Below are positions 21,441 through 29,610 of a DNA stretch of 31,028 nucleotides, in pieces (position 1 is the first letter of the stretch; every line of letters begins with the position of its first letter). The position numbers were made by a program, and so were the translations under genes. Source of the stretch: a virus. The notes beneath the pieces are model-generated. The model was not told the DNA's origin. It made no database searches and worked only from the letters and a program-made list of their open reading frames with translations. The stretch spans positions 1 through 31,028 of IMG/VR virus record IMGVR_UViG_3300045741_000135; one strand, given 5' to 3'.

Positions 21441-23897
21441 ATGCCACTCAGCGCCGACGATTTCGATCCTCTTGCAAAGAGGACGGCTCCCAAGTCTGAG
21501 GGGCGTACTCCGGCAACCTCCGCCCCTTCGGCCCCTGCCCGTGGATTGGATGCCCTCTCATTCGATCCGCTGGCGCCGCGCGAGCCGCCTAAACCCACGC
21601 CTGCTTCAGGCGGCGAGTGGCTGCAGTCGATTGGCCTCGGAGCTGCAGCTCTTGCCGGTGGCGGGCTGGCGGCTCGCGCGACAGGGCTTGGCGCTCGCGC
21701 CGGGCAAGCCTATGAGCAAGCCGCCAAGAGCGCGAGCGTTGGCGGCAAGGCCATCAGCGCGCCGCAGACCATCTTCGCCCCCACGTCGATCAGTCCCGAG
21801 GCTCGAAGCGCTGAGGCCTTGATCCGCGAGAAGACCGGCTTGGGTGCTCGCGAGACGGCGATGGCGCAGGAGCCGCTGAAGGGACAGCCCAAACAATCGA
21901 GCATCCTCAACCCACTAACCTGGATACAAAAGACGCCATGGGCGGATATCGGTGGCAAGTCCGACGCGGCCAAGCGCAACTTCATCTCCTATGTCGAGGG
22001 TCGTACAGCCGGCGCAAAGCTCTCCGATCCGAGCCTGCAGCCCCTTGCCGACAAGGTGCGTGAAGCGTTCGCAGGCCCTAAGCGGCGCTCTGAGGAGCTG
22101 GGGCTCGAAGGCAAGAGCTGGGCCAAGTTCGGCTTCATCCAGGACTATTATGCCCATATGTGGGAGCGCGACGCCAAGCACGCTGAGCTGTTCTCAAGCC
22201 CTGAGGCGTTCGCCGCAGCCCATGGAAGGTTCACCAAGCAGCGCAAAATTCCGACGATAGAAGATGGGCTTGCCATGGGTCTAACGCCCAAGACGCTTGA
22301 CCCTGTGCAGACGGCGCTTGAGTATGTCCACAACGCAAACAGGTGGATAACCAACGTCGATATCTTAGAGACTGCAGCACAGAATAAGATGGTTATGCGC
22401 GCCAACAATCCGGCGAACGTGCCTCCTGGATGGCAACAACTGCATGGCGCTCTTGCTCAGCGCGGCCTGTATAAGTTCTATGCTCCTGAAGGCTTCGCCA
22501 AAGTCTATAACAACTATGTCAGCAAGGGCTTCTCTGGCGAGTACAAGGACGCCTACAATGCCGCGCGCGGCGTCTCTAACGGTCTGACGGCCTTCGAACT
22601 GGGCATGTCGGGCTTTCACGCTGGGCTGATGGGCTTCGAGGGGGCCGTGTCGGAAGCCGCGCGCGGGATCGAGCATCTGTTCCATGGCGAGTTCGGCAAG
22701 GCGGCGAAGGCCCTTGGCGGCGCGCCGTTCGCGGGCGTGCATCTGGCTCGCACGGGCGCCAAGGTCGAACAGGCGTGGCTTGGCCGCACCGAGCCGACGA
22801 AGCAGATGCGAGAGGTTGTCGATCTCCTGACGCGCGCTGGCGGACGCGGCGCAGGCATCGAGCACACGGCGGGCGAGTATGAGTTCACCGCAGCCGGTTC
22901 GATCTTCGACAGCATCCGGCGAGGCTCCCTGCGAGCGGAGATGCAGGCAGCGAAGGCGGAGATAGGGAGCCAGTACGGATGGGGAGCGGTCAAGACCCTG
23001 GCGCGCGGCGTCGGACGCGTCATGGATACGATGGCCGAGCCGCTGTTCAAAACCTACATTCCCAAGATCAAGAACGGCGCGTTCTACGAGACCATGTCGG
23101 CCTGGATCGATCGGCACCCGGAAGCAGGCCTCGAACAGAAGACTGCAGCCGCGCGGGAAATCTGGGATAGCATCGACAACCGCTTTGGACAGGTGGTGCA
23201 GGATAATATCTTCTGGAACAAATACCTGAAGCAGGCGGCTATGCTGTCCATGCGGTCTTACTCGTGGAACCTCGGAACCGTCAGGGAGCTTGGCGGCGGA
23301 GCGAAGGACCTGTTCGCCAACGGCAAGTTCACGCCTCGCGCCTACTATCTGATTGCGCTGCCTATGGTCTACGGCGTCATGTCGTCGATCTATCAGTACC
23401 TGAAGACAGGCACGCTGCCGGAAGACCTGCGCGACTACATGGCCCCCAAGACGGGAGGGATCGATCCGGCGACAGGCCAGCCCGAGCGCCGCAACGTCTA
23501 CGGCTACATGAAGGACGTGTATGGCTGGGCGGATCATCCCGTTGAAGAGCTGGGGGCCAAGTTCGGCGGCGCGCCCCATCTGGCCGTACAGCTTGCGACC
23601 GGCAAGGATAGCTTCGGCCGCCCCATCCATGCGCCCGATGATCAGGGTTTCAAGCTCATGCAGGCCTACATGAAGCATATCGCCGAAGCCTACACGCCGA
23701 TCACGGTGAAGAGCTTGCAGGGCGTCAGGCGAGGCACTAACATATCCAGGGCCGAACGCCTGGGGCTTGGCTTCCAGCCTGCAGGCCAGCAGTGGACGGC
23801 GCCCGAGCGCGCCAAGCTTCTCAAGCTGAAGCGTGAGCGTGACGAGTGGAAACGGAAAGAGCGCCAAGAGCGCAGACAAAAGAGTTTTCTTGAATGA
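21441..23897 (+). CDS. Large internal/ejection-type virion protein
   Basis: This 818-aa product is GC-rich throughout. Its N-terminus carries two copies of FDPLA (residues 8-12 and 41-45) in a Pro/Ser-rich flexible tract, followed by a Gly/Ala-rich hydrophobic stretch (about 58-82). The middle (about 150-640) is mostly helical, with many Tyr/Phe/Trp residues. A hydrophobic segment (about 633-655, YYLIALPMVYGVMSSIYQYL) could span a membrane. The C-terminus is a basic charged helix (KLKRERDEWKRKERQERRQK). This layout fits an ejection protein that forms a trans-envelope conduit, but I recognise no family. A weak AAGG lies just before the start; the gap to the previous gene contains a short hairpin. 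The stop overlaps the ATP-grasp ATG by four bases. Confidence 0.6.
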   Translation: MPLSADDFDPLAKRTAPKSEGRTPATSAPSAPARGLDALSFDPLAPREPPKPTPASGGEWLQSIGLGAAALAGGGLAARATGLGARAGQAYEQAAKSASVGGKAISAPQTIFAPTSISPEARSAEALIREKTGLGARETAMAQEPLKGQPKQSSILNPLTWIQKTPWADIGGKSDAAKRNFISYVEGRTAGAKLSDPSLQPLADKVREAFAGPKRRSEELGLEGKSWAKFGFIQDYYAHMWERDAKHAELFSSPEAFAAAHGRFTKQRKIPTIEDGLAMGLTPKTLDPVQTALEYVHNANRWITNVDILETAAQNKMVMRANNPANVPPGWQQLHGALAQRGLYKFYAPEGFAKVYNNYVSKGFSGEYKDAYNAARGVSNGLTAFELGMSGFHAGLMGFEGAVSEAARGIEHLFHGEFGKAAKALGGAPFAGVHLARTGAKVEQAWLGRTEPTKQMREVVDLLTRAGGRGAGIEHTAGEYEFTAAGSIFDSIRRGSLRAEMQAAKAEIGSQYGWGAVKTLARGVGRVMDTMAEPLFKTYIPKIKNGAFYETMSAWIDRHPEAGLEQKTAAAREIWDSIDNRFGQVVQDNIFWNKYLKQAAMLSMRSYSWNLGTVRELGGGAKDLFANGKFTPRAYYLIALPMVYGVMSSIYQYLKTGTLPEDLRDYMAPKTGGIDPATGQPERRNVYGYMKDVYGWADHPVEELGAKFGGAPHLAVQLATGKDSFGRPIHAPDDQGFKLMQAYMKHIAEAYTPITVKSLQGVRRGTNISRAERLGLGFQPAGQQWTAPERAKLLKLKRERDEWKRKERQERRQKSFLE

Positions 23898-25204
23898 GAG
23901 TCTTGATAATTGACCAGTTCGGCATGTCTGTTGATATGGCCGTGCGGATGCAAGATCAGGGACATAAAGTCAAAGCGTTCATCCCCAAGGATGAGAAGTT
24001 GTCATCCATCGGTAAGGGGTTGATAGATGTCGTCAGAGAGTATGAGCCCTGGTTCCGATGGGCCGACGTTATTGTCAATACCGACAACAACAAGTACGTG
24101 CGCGATCTGGAATTGGCCAAAGCTGCTGGCGTCCCGGTCGTTAGCGCCAACAGAGAGTCTGCAGACTGGGAACTCCTGCGCGGCGTTGGGATGGAGGTCA
24201 TGCGCAAAGCGGGAATCAAAATCCCGGACTGCGAGACGTTCACCGACTATGATAAAGCCATAGCGCACGTCAAGAAGACGGGCAAGCGCTTCGTATCCAA
24301 GCCGGATGGAGACGCGGACAAAGCCCTCTCCTACTGCAGCAAGAGCCCTGCAGACATGGTGTACATGCTGGAGCGCTGGAAGAAGATAGCCACGAAGAAA
24401 GCGCCCTTCATCCTGCAGGAGTTCATTGGCGGAACTGAAATGGCCGTGGGCGGCTGGTTCGGACCAGGAGGCTTCAACGAAGGTTGGTGCGAGAACTGGG
24501 AGTTCAAGAAGCTGATGAACGATGAGAAGGGCGTTGCTACCGGCGAGCAGGGGACCGTCCTTCGATACGTGCGAAACAGCAAGCTGGCGCGCCTTGTCCT
24601 GCAGCCCGTAGAGGATATGCTGGCGAAGGTAGGCTACGTCGGCTATGTAGACGTTAACTGCATCATTGACGATAAGGGCCAACCATGGCCGCTTGAATTT
24701 ACAATGCGCTTCGGCTGGCCTACCTTCAACATTCAGTTGGCGCTGCACGACGGCGACATAGCCGAGTGGTTGCTTGGACTAGCAGAAGGAAAGGATACGA
24801 GGCCATGCAGGATGAACGAGACGGCGATAGGGGTGGTAGTGACCATCCCGGATTATCCCTACTCGCACGCAACAAAAAAGGAAGTAACGGGCGTGCCGAT
24901 ATACGGGATCGACACGAGGCTGAGACCGCATGTTCACCCGGCAATGATGATGCTAGCGGACGCCCCAAACGACGTGGAAGACGAAGTAATAAACATGCCG
25001 ACGCCGCAGACAGCAGGGGACTACGTTCTGATCATGACGGCGACGGGGCAGGAGATAAGCACCTGCAGACGCACAGTCTACAATCGCTTGGAGAAATTAT
25101 CGATTCCCAACTCCCCGATGTACCGAACGGATATAGGGCGGAGGCTGCGTACCCAACTACCGTTAATCCAGAAACATGGTTTCGCGATGGGGATGAAGTA
25201 CTAG
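23894..25204 (+). CDS. PurD-like ATP-grasp ligase
   Basis: This 436-aa product has the order of phosphoribosylamine-glycine ligase (PurD): an N-terminal nucleotide-like fold starting MRVLIID, a pre-ATP-grasp segment, the ATP-binding Lys in RFVSKPDGDADKA (K136), a hinge strand PFILQEFIGGTEMAVGGWFG (residues 171-190), and the metal/ATP loop LEFTMRFGWPTFN (267-279). In PurD that loop reads EFNxRFGDP: here the metal-binding Asn is Thr (T270) and the Asp is Trp (W275). The PurD N-terminal GNGGREHA loop is absent. The end (TATGQEISTCRR... RTDIGRR) still matches PurD's last domain. A substrate other than glycine plus phosphoribosylamine is therefore likely; an amino-acid or peptide ligase on phage or host material is my inference. 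It starts by a four-base overlap with the large virion gene. Confidence 0.8.
   Translation: MRVLIIDQFGMSVDMAVRMQDQGHKVKAFIPKDEKLSSIGKGLIDVVREYEPWFRWADVIVNTDNNKYVRDLELAKAAGVPVVSANRESADWELLRGVGMEVMRKAGIKIPDCETFTDYDKAIAHVKKTGKRFVSKPDGDADKALSYCSKSPADMVYMLERWKKIATKKAPFILQEFIGGTEMAVGGWFGPGGFNEGWCENWEFKKLMNDEKGVATGEQGTVLRYVRNSKLARLVLQPVEDMLAKVGYVGYVDVNCIIDDKGQPWPLEFTMRFGWPTFNIQLALHDGDIAEWLLGLAEGKDTRPCRMNETAIGVVVTIPDYPYSHATKKEVTGVPIYGIDTRLRPHVHPAMMMLADAPNDVEDEVINMPTPQTAGDYVLIMTATGQEISTCRRTVYNRLEKLSIPNSPMYRTDIGRRLRTQLPLIQKHGFAMGMKY
24874..24880 (+). promoter_or_regulatory. Candidate -1 ribosomal frameshift heptamer
   Basis: A AAA AAG lies in the phase required for -1 slippage: reading frame ACA AAA AAG (T327 K328 K329 of the ATP-grasp protein). 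A -1 shift enters the frame that stays open to 25,500. It is the same heptamer that directs frameshifting in bacterial dnaX. A weak downstream stem (CCG ATATA CGG, enclosed by CGTG and CACG) is present; no clear upstream Shine-Dalgarno stimulator is seen. Speculative. Confidence 0.3.
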
Positions 25205-25224
25205 ACGACAAGTATTACTATCAT

Positions 25225-25500
25225 GTGACTGCGCTTATCCGCAGGAACAAGATACAGATATTGGAAGCGCCGCTTGACCAGGAGGCTAAGAACTTCTCAG
25301 CCCTCCTGCGCGCTAAGTCGGCTCTCGTTATGTCTCATGAAGGCATGCAGGTGCGCGTCGGCGAGGCTGCAGTCGCCGTGAAGATGAAGCAGCGTGAGGA
25401 CTGGTCCGAAGTGTTCGCCGCCGTCGAACGGGCGAAGGCTCAACGCCAACGCCTGATCGATAGCAACATGATAGACGAGTCAGTGCTCGACATCATCTAG
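25225..25500 (+). CDS. Small protein after the ATP-grasp gene, start uncertain
   Basis: The last rightward gene. The listed 91-aa product starts at GTG 25225, twenty bases after the ATP-grasp stop, with no visible ribosome site, so coupling or another start is likely. The frame is open back to 24,766. ATG 24805 has a good site (AAGGAAAGGA, nine bases upstream) and would give 231 aa overlapping the ATP-grasp gene by 400 bases. A -1 frameshift at 24,874 could also enter this frame. The shared C-terminal part is helical and charged (RRNKIQILEAPLDQEAKN, then VAVKMKQREDWSEVFAAVERAKAQRQR), without recognised family. Third-position base use favours the ATP-grasp frame up to its stop. It ends by a 21-base tail-to-tail overlap with the opposing primase-helicase gene. 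Confidence 0.5.
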   Translation: MTALIRRNKIQILEAPLDQEAKNFSALLRAKSALVMSHEGMQVRVGEAAVAVKMKQREDWSEVFAAVERAKAQRQRLIDSNMIDESVLDII

Positions 25501-28260
25501 CTTCCACTTCTTTAGGCTCATGATAATGACACGCTCTCTGCCCTTGGTGTAGGTTGGCAACCCATCCGTGAGATCACGGGGCGTGTCCGCATCGGCGTCG
25601 CGTTCTACGTAGCCCTCATCTACCATCCACTTTATGAACTCCTTGGGCGACATGCTGTAGTCTGCAAGGAACTTGCTCAGCGACTTGCGGCTGATAAGCA
25701 TGCGCGCCTTGTGCACCTCGTATCGCTTGGCTATCTCTTCTCTTGGTTCCAACGATCTGTCGGCAATGCTAACCATGGTTTTGCCGGTGGGAGACTTGCC
25801 GTGCACAACCGTCAATGTTTTGTCGCGCGTGACGTCGAAGAACTCACGCAGGATATCTTCCTTGCTATCCGTCTTGCTGTACCCTGGTTCGCTCTTGACC
25901 TCGGCTATCAGCCAGTTGGTGTAGCGCTCCTGATCGAAGCGCGCCAGCTCCAAACGATTAAGCAGCGCAGCGGCGACGCTGGCGCAGGCAAGGTAATTCA
26001 CCTTGTAGCGGTATTTGACGTCAGGCAGCATGTCGGCGAAGTACACCTGTGTCGCCTGCAGTGTCTTCTTTATCCTAGGTAGGTTCCTCAAAACGAAGTC
26101 GAGAAAGATAGGCCCCGCCCACCCTGGGTTTTGTGTGAGCTGGGAAAGCAGCTTGGCCGAGCCCTTGCTTGGCAGCGAGGGGACTTCAGTTTCAAAGACG
26201 CGCGCTTGCATGGCGTCGGAGCCCTGGTACTGGCTGAGGGCCGCGATCATGGATGTGTTGGCGGTCACGATGTGAACGGAGCTTCGACGGTCCCGGTCTG
26301 GGTTGACTTTGCCGTCCCGGCCCGAACGCTGCTTGTTCATGCCGAGTGTGAAGGCGGTAACCCGGTCTTTGACCTGCTGCGCGTCCTGGCGGATGCTCTC
26401 ATCTTCGAACGTGGGCAGGCCCCCGGCGCCGGACCAGATATTCGCCCGCGTCACTTCCGAAGCCGTGGCGGTTATCTGCAAGGCCCGCTCGAGGCCCCAC
26501 ACCGACTGGGCAAGCTGGCTCGCCGTCGTCTTGCCGCCTCCCGTCTTAGGGCTGCAGTAGGAGCGAAGGACGCCGCCCTCGGTGGGAGCGAGCACACCCA
26601 TCAGGACCGACGCGAACGAGGCCACAAGGGCGTCAAGCTGGAACTCGTATCCGGGCTGCAGGCAGGGCAGGACGGCCTCTCGCCAGCCTTCCAGACTTCC
26701 CATGCGTCGCCCGCCCCCTGGCTGCAGCTCAACGGCCTTGGCGGAAGCGAAGCTGTCGGGCTGCAGGGCTGCAGGTTTCGAGCCCTGATCAGTGAATAGG
26801 GTCTGGCCGACGAGGAAGCCTTCACGCTTCCAGCCAAACGATTTGTACAAGTCCGCCATGCGTGGGCCTCGGTTCACTTTTGCTATGCTTGCGGTAATGA
26901 AGTGCGTCATAAGAGCTGGGTTATAGATTGCCGGGCCGAACGTCCGTATCTCCGTTAGGCCAGACTGCCCCGTCAAGTCGCGCTGCAGAATGATGTTCTG
27001 TTCTAACTCCTGCTCGCCGACGTTGTACTGCTGCAGAACAACATACTTTTTATTACTATCTTCATCCTTGGCGATGCCTACAACACGTATAGGCGTGTCG
27101 CAAATCAACTCATCCTTCTGCCCTTCAGGCGTGCTTGTACGAAAGACAAGCTCGTGTGCTTTGTTCAGCGCGTAGCCGTCCGGATACTCTTTCTCCCATG
27201 TCGTAAAGCTGACAACCTCGCCGCTCGCCGCAACAACGTCCTCTGCGGGTTTGGACCGTAGCACCCCCAGTTCTGCAGGCCCCTTGATATGCCCTTTCCA
27301 GATGCAACCTTCGCATAGGTCATTGTGTTCTGAAAACGAACTGCATGCGTGCGGCGCATCAATCTCAATCGCCGCATCAAACTTAGCTTGTGCCTCTTCG
27401 GACGAATAGCCTTGGTAAGAACTTGACCATTCATGAAACAGGCGTTCGCCGTCCATGCAGGTTGCAAGAATAGACGCCGCGCTGTGCCAATGCGGCTCCG
27501 TATCACTGCCTGTCTCCTGGAAGTGTCTGATCTGGGCGCAGTTCTCAACTATGAGCCCTGCGTCCTTGTTATGCTTATGAAAACGGGTAATTTTTTGTCT
27601 GACTGGTTTGGCGTTGTCCGTGACAGTGTGAACTGCAGCTCCGTGTTTATGCAAGGCCCGCTCAAAATCTGCCGCATCATGTCGCTCATCAGCTGCTCCA
27701 TCATCAATGATAAACGCCTGCGCGCCTCTTGTGTGGTTGAAGCTTCCGGGTAGTCGCATGATGCTTGCGGCGTCGGCTGTCCGTGCAGGGTCCAGTCGTA
27801 CGCCCACCGACTGCAGGCCCTTTTTGAGGGCTCGGGCGAGACTGTGCCATAAGGCATGGTCAAGCGGCTCTCGGAAGATGTACCAGCCTTGGACGCCTCC
27901 GCCAGACCAGACACGGATCGGCGAGGGTAGTCCAAGAGCTGCAGGGCCGTCCAAGGCTGCTTGGGCGGCTTCTTCGACTGTGTCATATCCTTTTCCATCC
28001 CCGTGGGCGTCTATGTCAAACCAGAGGGCGCGAAGTCCGACAACGTCGGTTTTCTTGCGCCCTCCCCCCTCTCCGTATGCCGCAGGGGCGAAATAAACAT
28101 TCCGCCCCTGTTCGTTTGCCTGCATGAGCTTTAGGACCAAGTCCTCTATGTTCTGGGCGCTAACGTTCCTGCCCGTCCCCTTCGTCTGCCCCGCAACGAA
28201 GCCGACGTAGCGGCCTCCATCAGGAATGATCTGTGACAGGAACTTTGCTATTTCGCGCAT
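25480..28260 (-). CDS. Primase-helicase (RepB/AEP-type primase, SF3/DUF927-like ATPase)
   Basis: This 926-aa replication protein has two parts. The N-terminal part resembles archaeo-eukaryotic-type primases: metal-binding LWFDIDAHG (D82, D84), the SGGG loop (119-122) followed by VQGWYIF, and TADAASIMRLPGSFNHT. The usual His of the S-x-H motif seems to be Gln (Q124). A zinc-binding motif (C306, C316, C319, in CSSF... CEGCIWKG) separates this from the C-terminal ATPase, with Walker A PKTGGGKTTA (571-580) and Walker B LPTFEDES (615-622), then VHIVTANTS as sensor. It should initiate and unwind phage DNA replication. It overlaps the next upstream gene by 41 bases. Its 3' end runs 21 bases into the last virion-side gene. 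Confidence 0.85.
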   Translation of the reverse strand: MREIAKFLSQIIPDGGRYVGFVAGQTKGTGRNVSAQNIEDLVLKLMQANEQGRNVYFAPAAYGEGGGRKKTDVVGLRALWFDIDAHGDGKGYDTVEEAAQAALDGPAALGLPSPIRVWSGGGVQGWYIFREPLDHALWHSLARALKKGLQSVGVRLDPARTADAASIMRLPGSFNHTRGAQAFIIDDGAADERHDAADFERALHKHGAAVHTVTDNAKPVRQKITRFHKHNKDAGLIVENCAQIRHFQETGSDTEPHWHSAASILATCMDGERLFHEWSSSYQGYSSEEAQAKFDAAIEIDAPHACSSFSEHNDLCEGCIWKGHIKGPAELGVLRSKPAEDVVAASGEVVSFTTWEKEYPDGYALNKAHELVFRTSTPEGQKDELICDTPIRVVGIAKDEDSNKKYVVLQQYNVGEQELEQNIILQRDLTGQSGLTEIRTFGPAIYNPALMTHFITASIAKVNRGPRMADLYKSFGWKREGFLVGQTLFTDQGSKPAALQPDSFASAKAVELQPGGGRRMGSLEGWREAVLPCLQPGYEFQLDALVASFASVLMGVLAPTEGGVLRSYCSPKTGGGKTTASQLAQSVWGLERALQITATASEVTRANIWSGAGGLPTFEDESIRQDAQQVKDRVTAFTLGMNKQRSGRDGKVNPDRDRRSSVHIVTANTSMIAALSQYQGSDAMQARVFETEVPSLPSKGSAKLLSQLTQNPGWAGPIFLDFVLRNLPRIKKTLQATQVYFADMLPDVKYRYKVNYLACASVAAALLNRLELARFDQERYTNWLIAEVKSEPGYSKTDSKEDILREFFDVTRDKTLTVVHGKSPTGKTMVSIADRSLEPREEIAKRYEVHKARMLISRKSLSKFLADYSMSPKEFIKWMVDEGYVERDADADTPRDLTDGLPTYTKGRERVIIMSLKKWKLDDVEH

Positions 28261-28522
28261 CTAGGAGGCCCCGTAGGAAGGTTGCTCGGTTTTGAAGCCT
28301 GATGTGAGACGGCACAAGAGGCCCGTCTGCCTCTGCAATTGCCTTCTCTAAATCATCCAGCTTTTTAAAGACTGCATGCCGCAGCGCAGGCGTCGGATAG
28401 TGGCCGTTGAGCATCCATCCTTTGACGGTTTCCCTTGGCGTCTGCAGCCAGAGGGCCAAATCGGCGAGCGTAAGCCCGCCGATTTCTCTACACCGCCTAA
28501 GTCGCTGATCTAATTGCGACAT
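28220..28522 (-). CDS. Small helix-turn-helix-like DNA-binding protein
   Basis: This 100-aa product has an N-terminal helix-turn-helix candidate (residues about 10-45): RLRRCREIGGLTLADLALWL followed by QTPRETVKGWMLNGHYP, similar to Cro/XRE-type folds, then a helical tail rich in Lys/Glu/Asp. A role as regulator of the early operon or as replication cofactor is likely but unproven. It lies between the 359-aa gene and the primase-helicase gene and overlaps the latter by 41 bases, so the two are translated together. The ATG at 28522 is the only sensible start. Confidence 0.6.
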   Translation of the reverse strand: MSQLDQRLRRCREIGGLTLADLALWLQTPRETVKGWMLNGHYPTPALRHAVFKKLDDLEKAIAEADGPLVPSHIRLQNRATFLRGLLDARNSKVPVTDHS

Positions 28523-28528
28523 GAGCGC

Positions 28529-29608
28529 TTAGTCCTCCAAGTCTAGCATGGAGAGAGCCGAGCGCAAAGACGCGCCCGGCGTCGCAGGCTTGGCCATGCC
28601 GAACTTTTCCTGCGTCGGAACGTCCTCCGCCGATGGCTTCTTGGAGAGCGGTCCTGGCTTCCTGGTAACCGTCGTCGCCTTCGGCGCGGCCTTGGCCGTC
28701 TCTGCGGCCTCTGCAACGGCCTCGCGGGCCGAGTTCATCCCGGCCACGCGCGTCTTGAAGTCGGTCCCGCGGGCCTTGGGCGCGGCCTGGACGGGCGCTG
28801 CAGCCGCCTTCGCCGCTGGCTTGGCCTGCACGCTTACAGCTCCGACAGGCTTGACCGGCGCGGCGATCTGCTTGGTTTCAGCCGGCGCGGGAAGCGCGGG
28901 CGCCACCGAGCGCTGCAAGAGCTGTTCCGCCGGGCCGCCCGGTTGAATCAGCGCGGCCACTTCGTTGATGTCCATCAGGTGATCGATTGTGGACACAGCG
29001 TCGAACAGCAGCCGTCCCTTCTTCTCGTTATCCCAGGTGATGCGTGTCATCAGCTCGGCCATGTCGGCGGGCTGGCCGTCAAGCGTCGTGGCCGCAACCG
29101 CTTCGACATAGTCGGCGAAGCGTCCAACGGAGGCCGCAGGGACGTCCAGACGAAACACCGTGGTCTTGTCGATCTTCTCGGGCAGAAGGACGGCGAGCCA
29201 CTTCTTGTCCTTGCAGGCCTTGCCCTTGCCGCTGCTGCCCCAGGTGTTCATGATGCACGCGGCGCAGCTCTCCGCCTGCCGGTTCTCCCCCTGGTTCGGG
29301 CGGATGCCATCGTCAGAGCCGCAGTCGGGCGCGGCCTTGCTTTCGTCGGTGAACGGATCGACGTAATAGACCTTGGCCGTGCCGCTGTAGGGGGCGACAT
29401 CGAGAACGATGCACTCCATGCATTGCGTGCCCGTGTCGGGGTTGATCTCGCCGACGTGCTTGACCATGTCCCCGTTGACTGCAGTGAAACCGTGATCGGC
29501 GAGACGGACGCGCGGGAAGCCGCCCTTGGAGACGCCAGCGCGGGCGCGTTCGGCGAGAGCGTTGCCACCACGGCCAAGACGGGTGAGGCCTGCGAATTTT
29601 TCTGACAT
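28529..29608 (-). CDS. Cysteine-containing protein, possible ssDNA-binding accessory
   Basis: This 359-aa product has a conserved-looking N-terminal two-thirds (1-220) with a Cys-rich patch (residues about 62-132): CMEC, DCGSDDG, then ESCAACIMNTWGSSGKGKACKD, suggesting a zinc site. It recalls a widespread phage replication-region family (the CxxC... NxWGS... GKAC pattern), thought by position to bind single-stranded DNA, but that function is not established here. The C-terminal third (about 240-345) is an Ala/Pro/Lys linker, and the final residues are acidic (SALSMLDLED), as in the tails of single-strand-binding proteins that recruit partners. A strong AAGGAAA precedes the ATG. It lies two bases after the previous stop. 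Confidence 0.6.
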   Translation of the reverse strand: MSEKFAGLTRLGRGGNALAERARAGVSKGGFPRVRLADHGFTAVNGDMVKHVGEINPDTGTQCMECIVLDVAPYSGTAKVYYVDPFTDESKAAPDCGSDDGIRPNQGENRQAESCAACIMNTWGSSGKGKACKDKKWLAVLLPEKIDKTTVFRLDVPAASVGRFADYVEAVAATTLDGQPADMAELMTRITWDNEKKGRLLFDAVSTIDHLMDINEVAALIQPGGPAEQLLQRSVAPALPAPAETKQIAAPVKPVGAVSVQAKPAAKAAAAPVQAAPKARGTDFKTRVAGMNSAREAVAEAAETAKAAPKATTVTRKPGPLSKKPSAEDVPTQEKFGMAKPATPGASLRSALSMLDLED

Positions 29609-29610
29609 GC

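Noticed and set aside
22365-23879. 504-codon minus-strand open frame
   Set aside because: It lies wholly opposite the 818-aa virion gene in a GC-rich stretch where antisense frames stay open by codon bias. The translation is Arg/His/Leu-rich without domains, and no ribosome site was seen.
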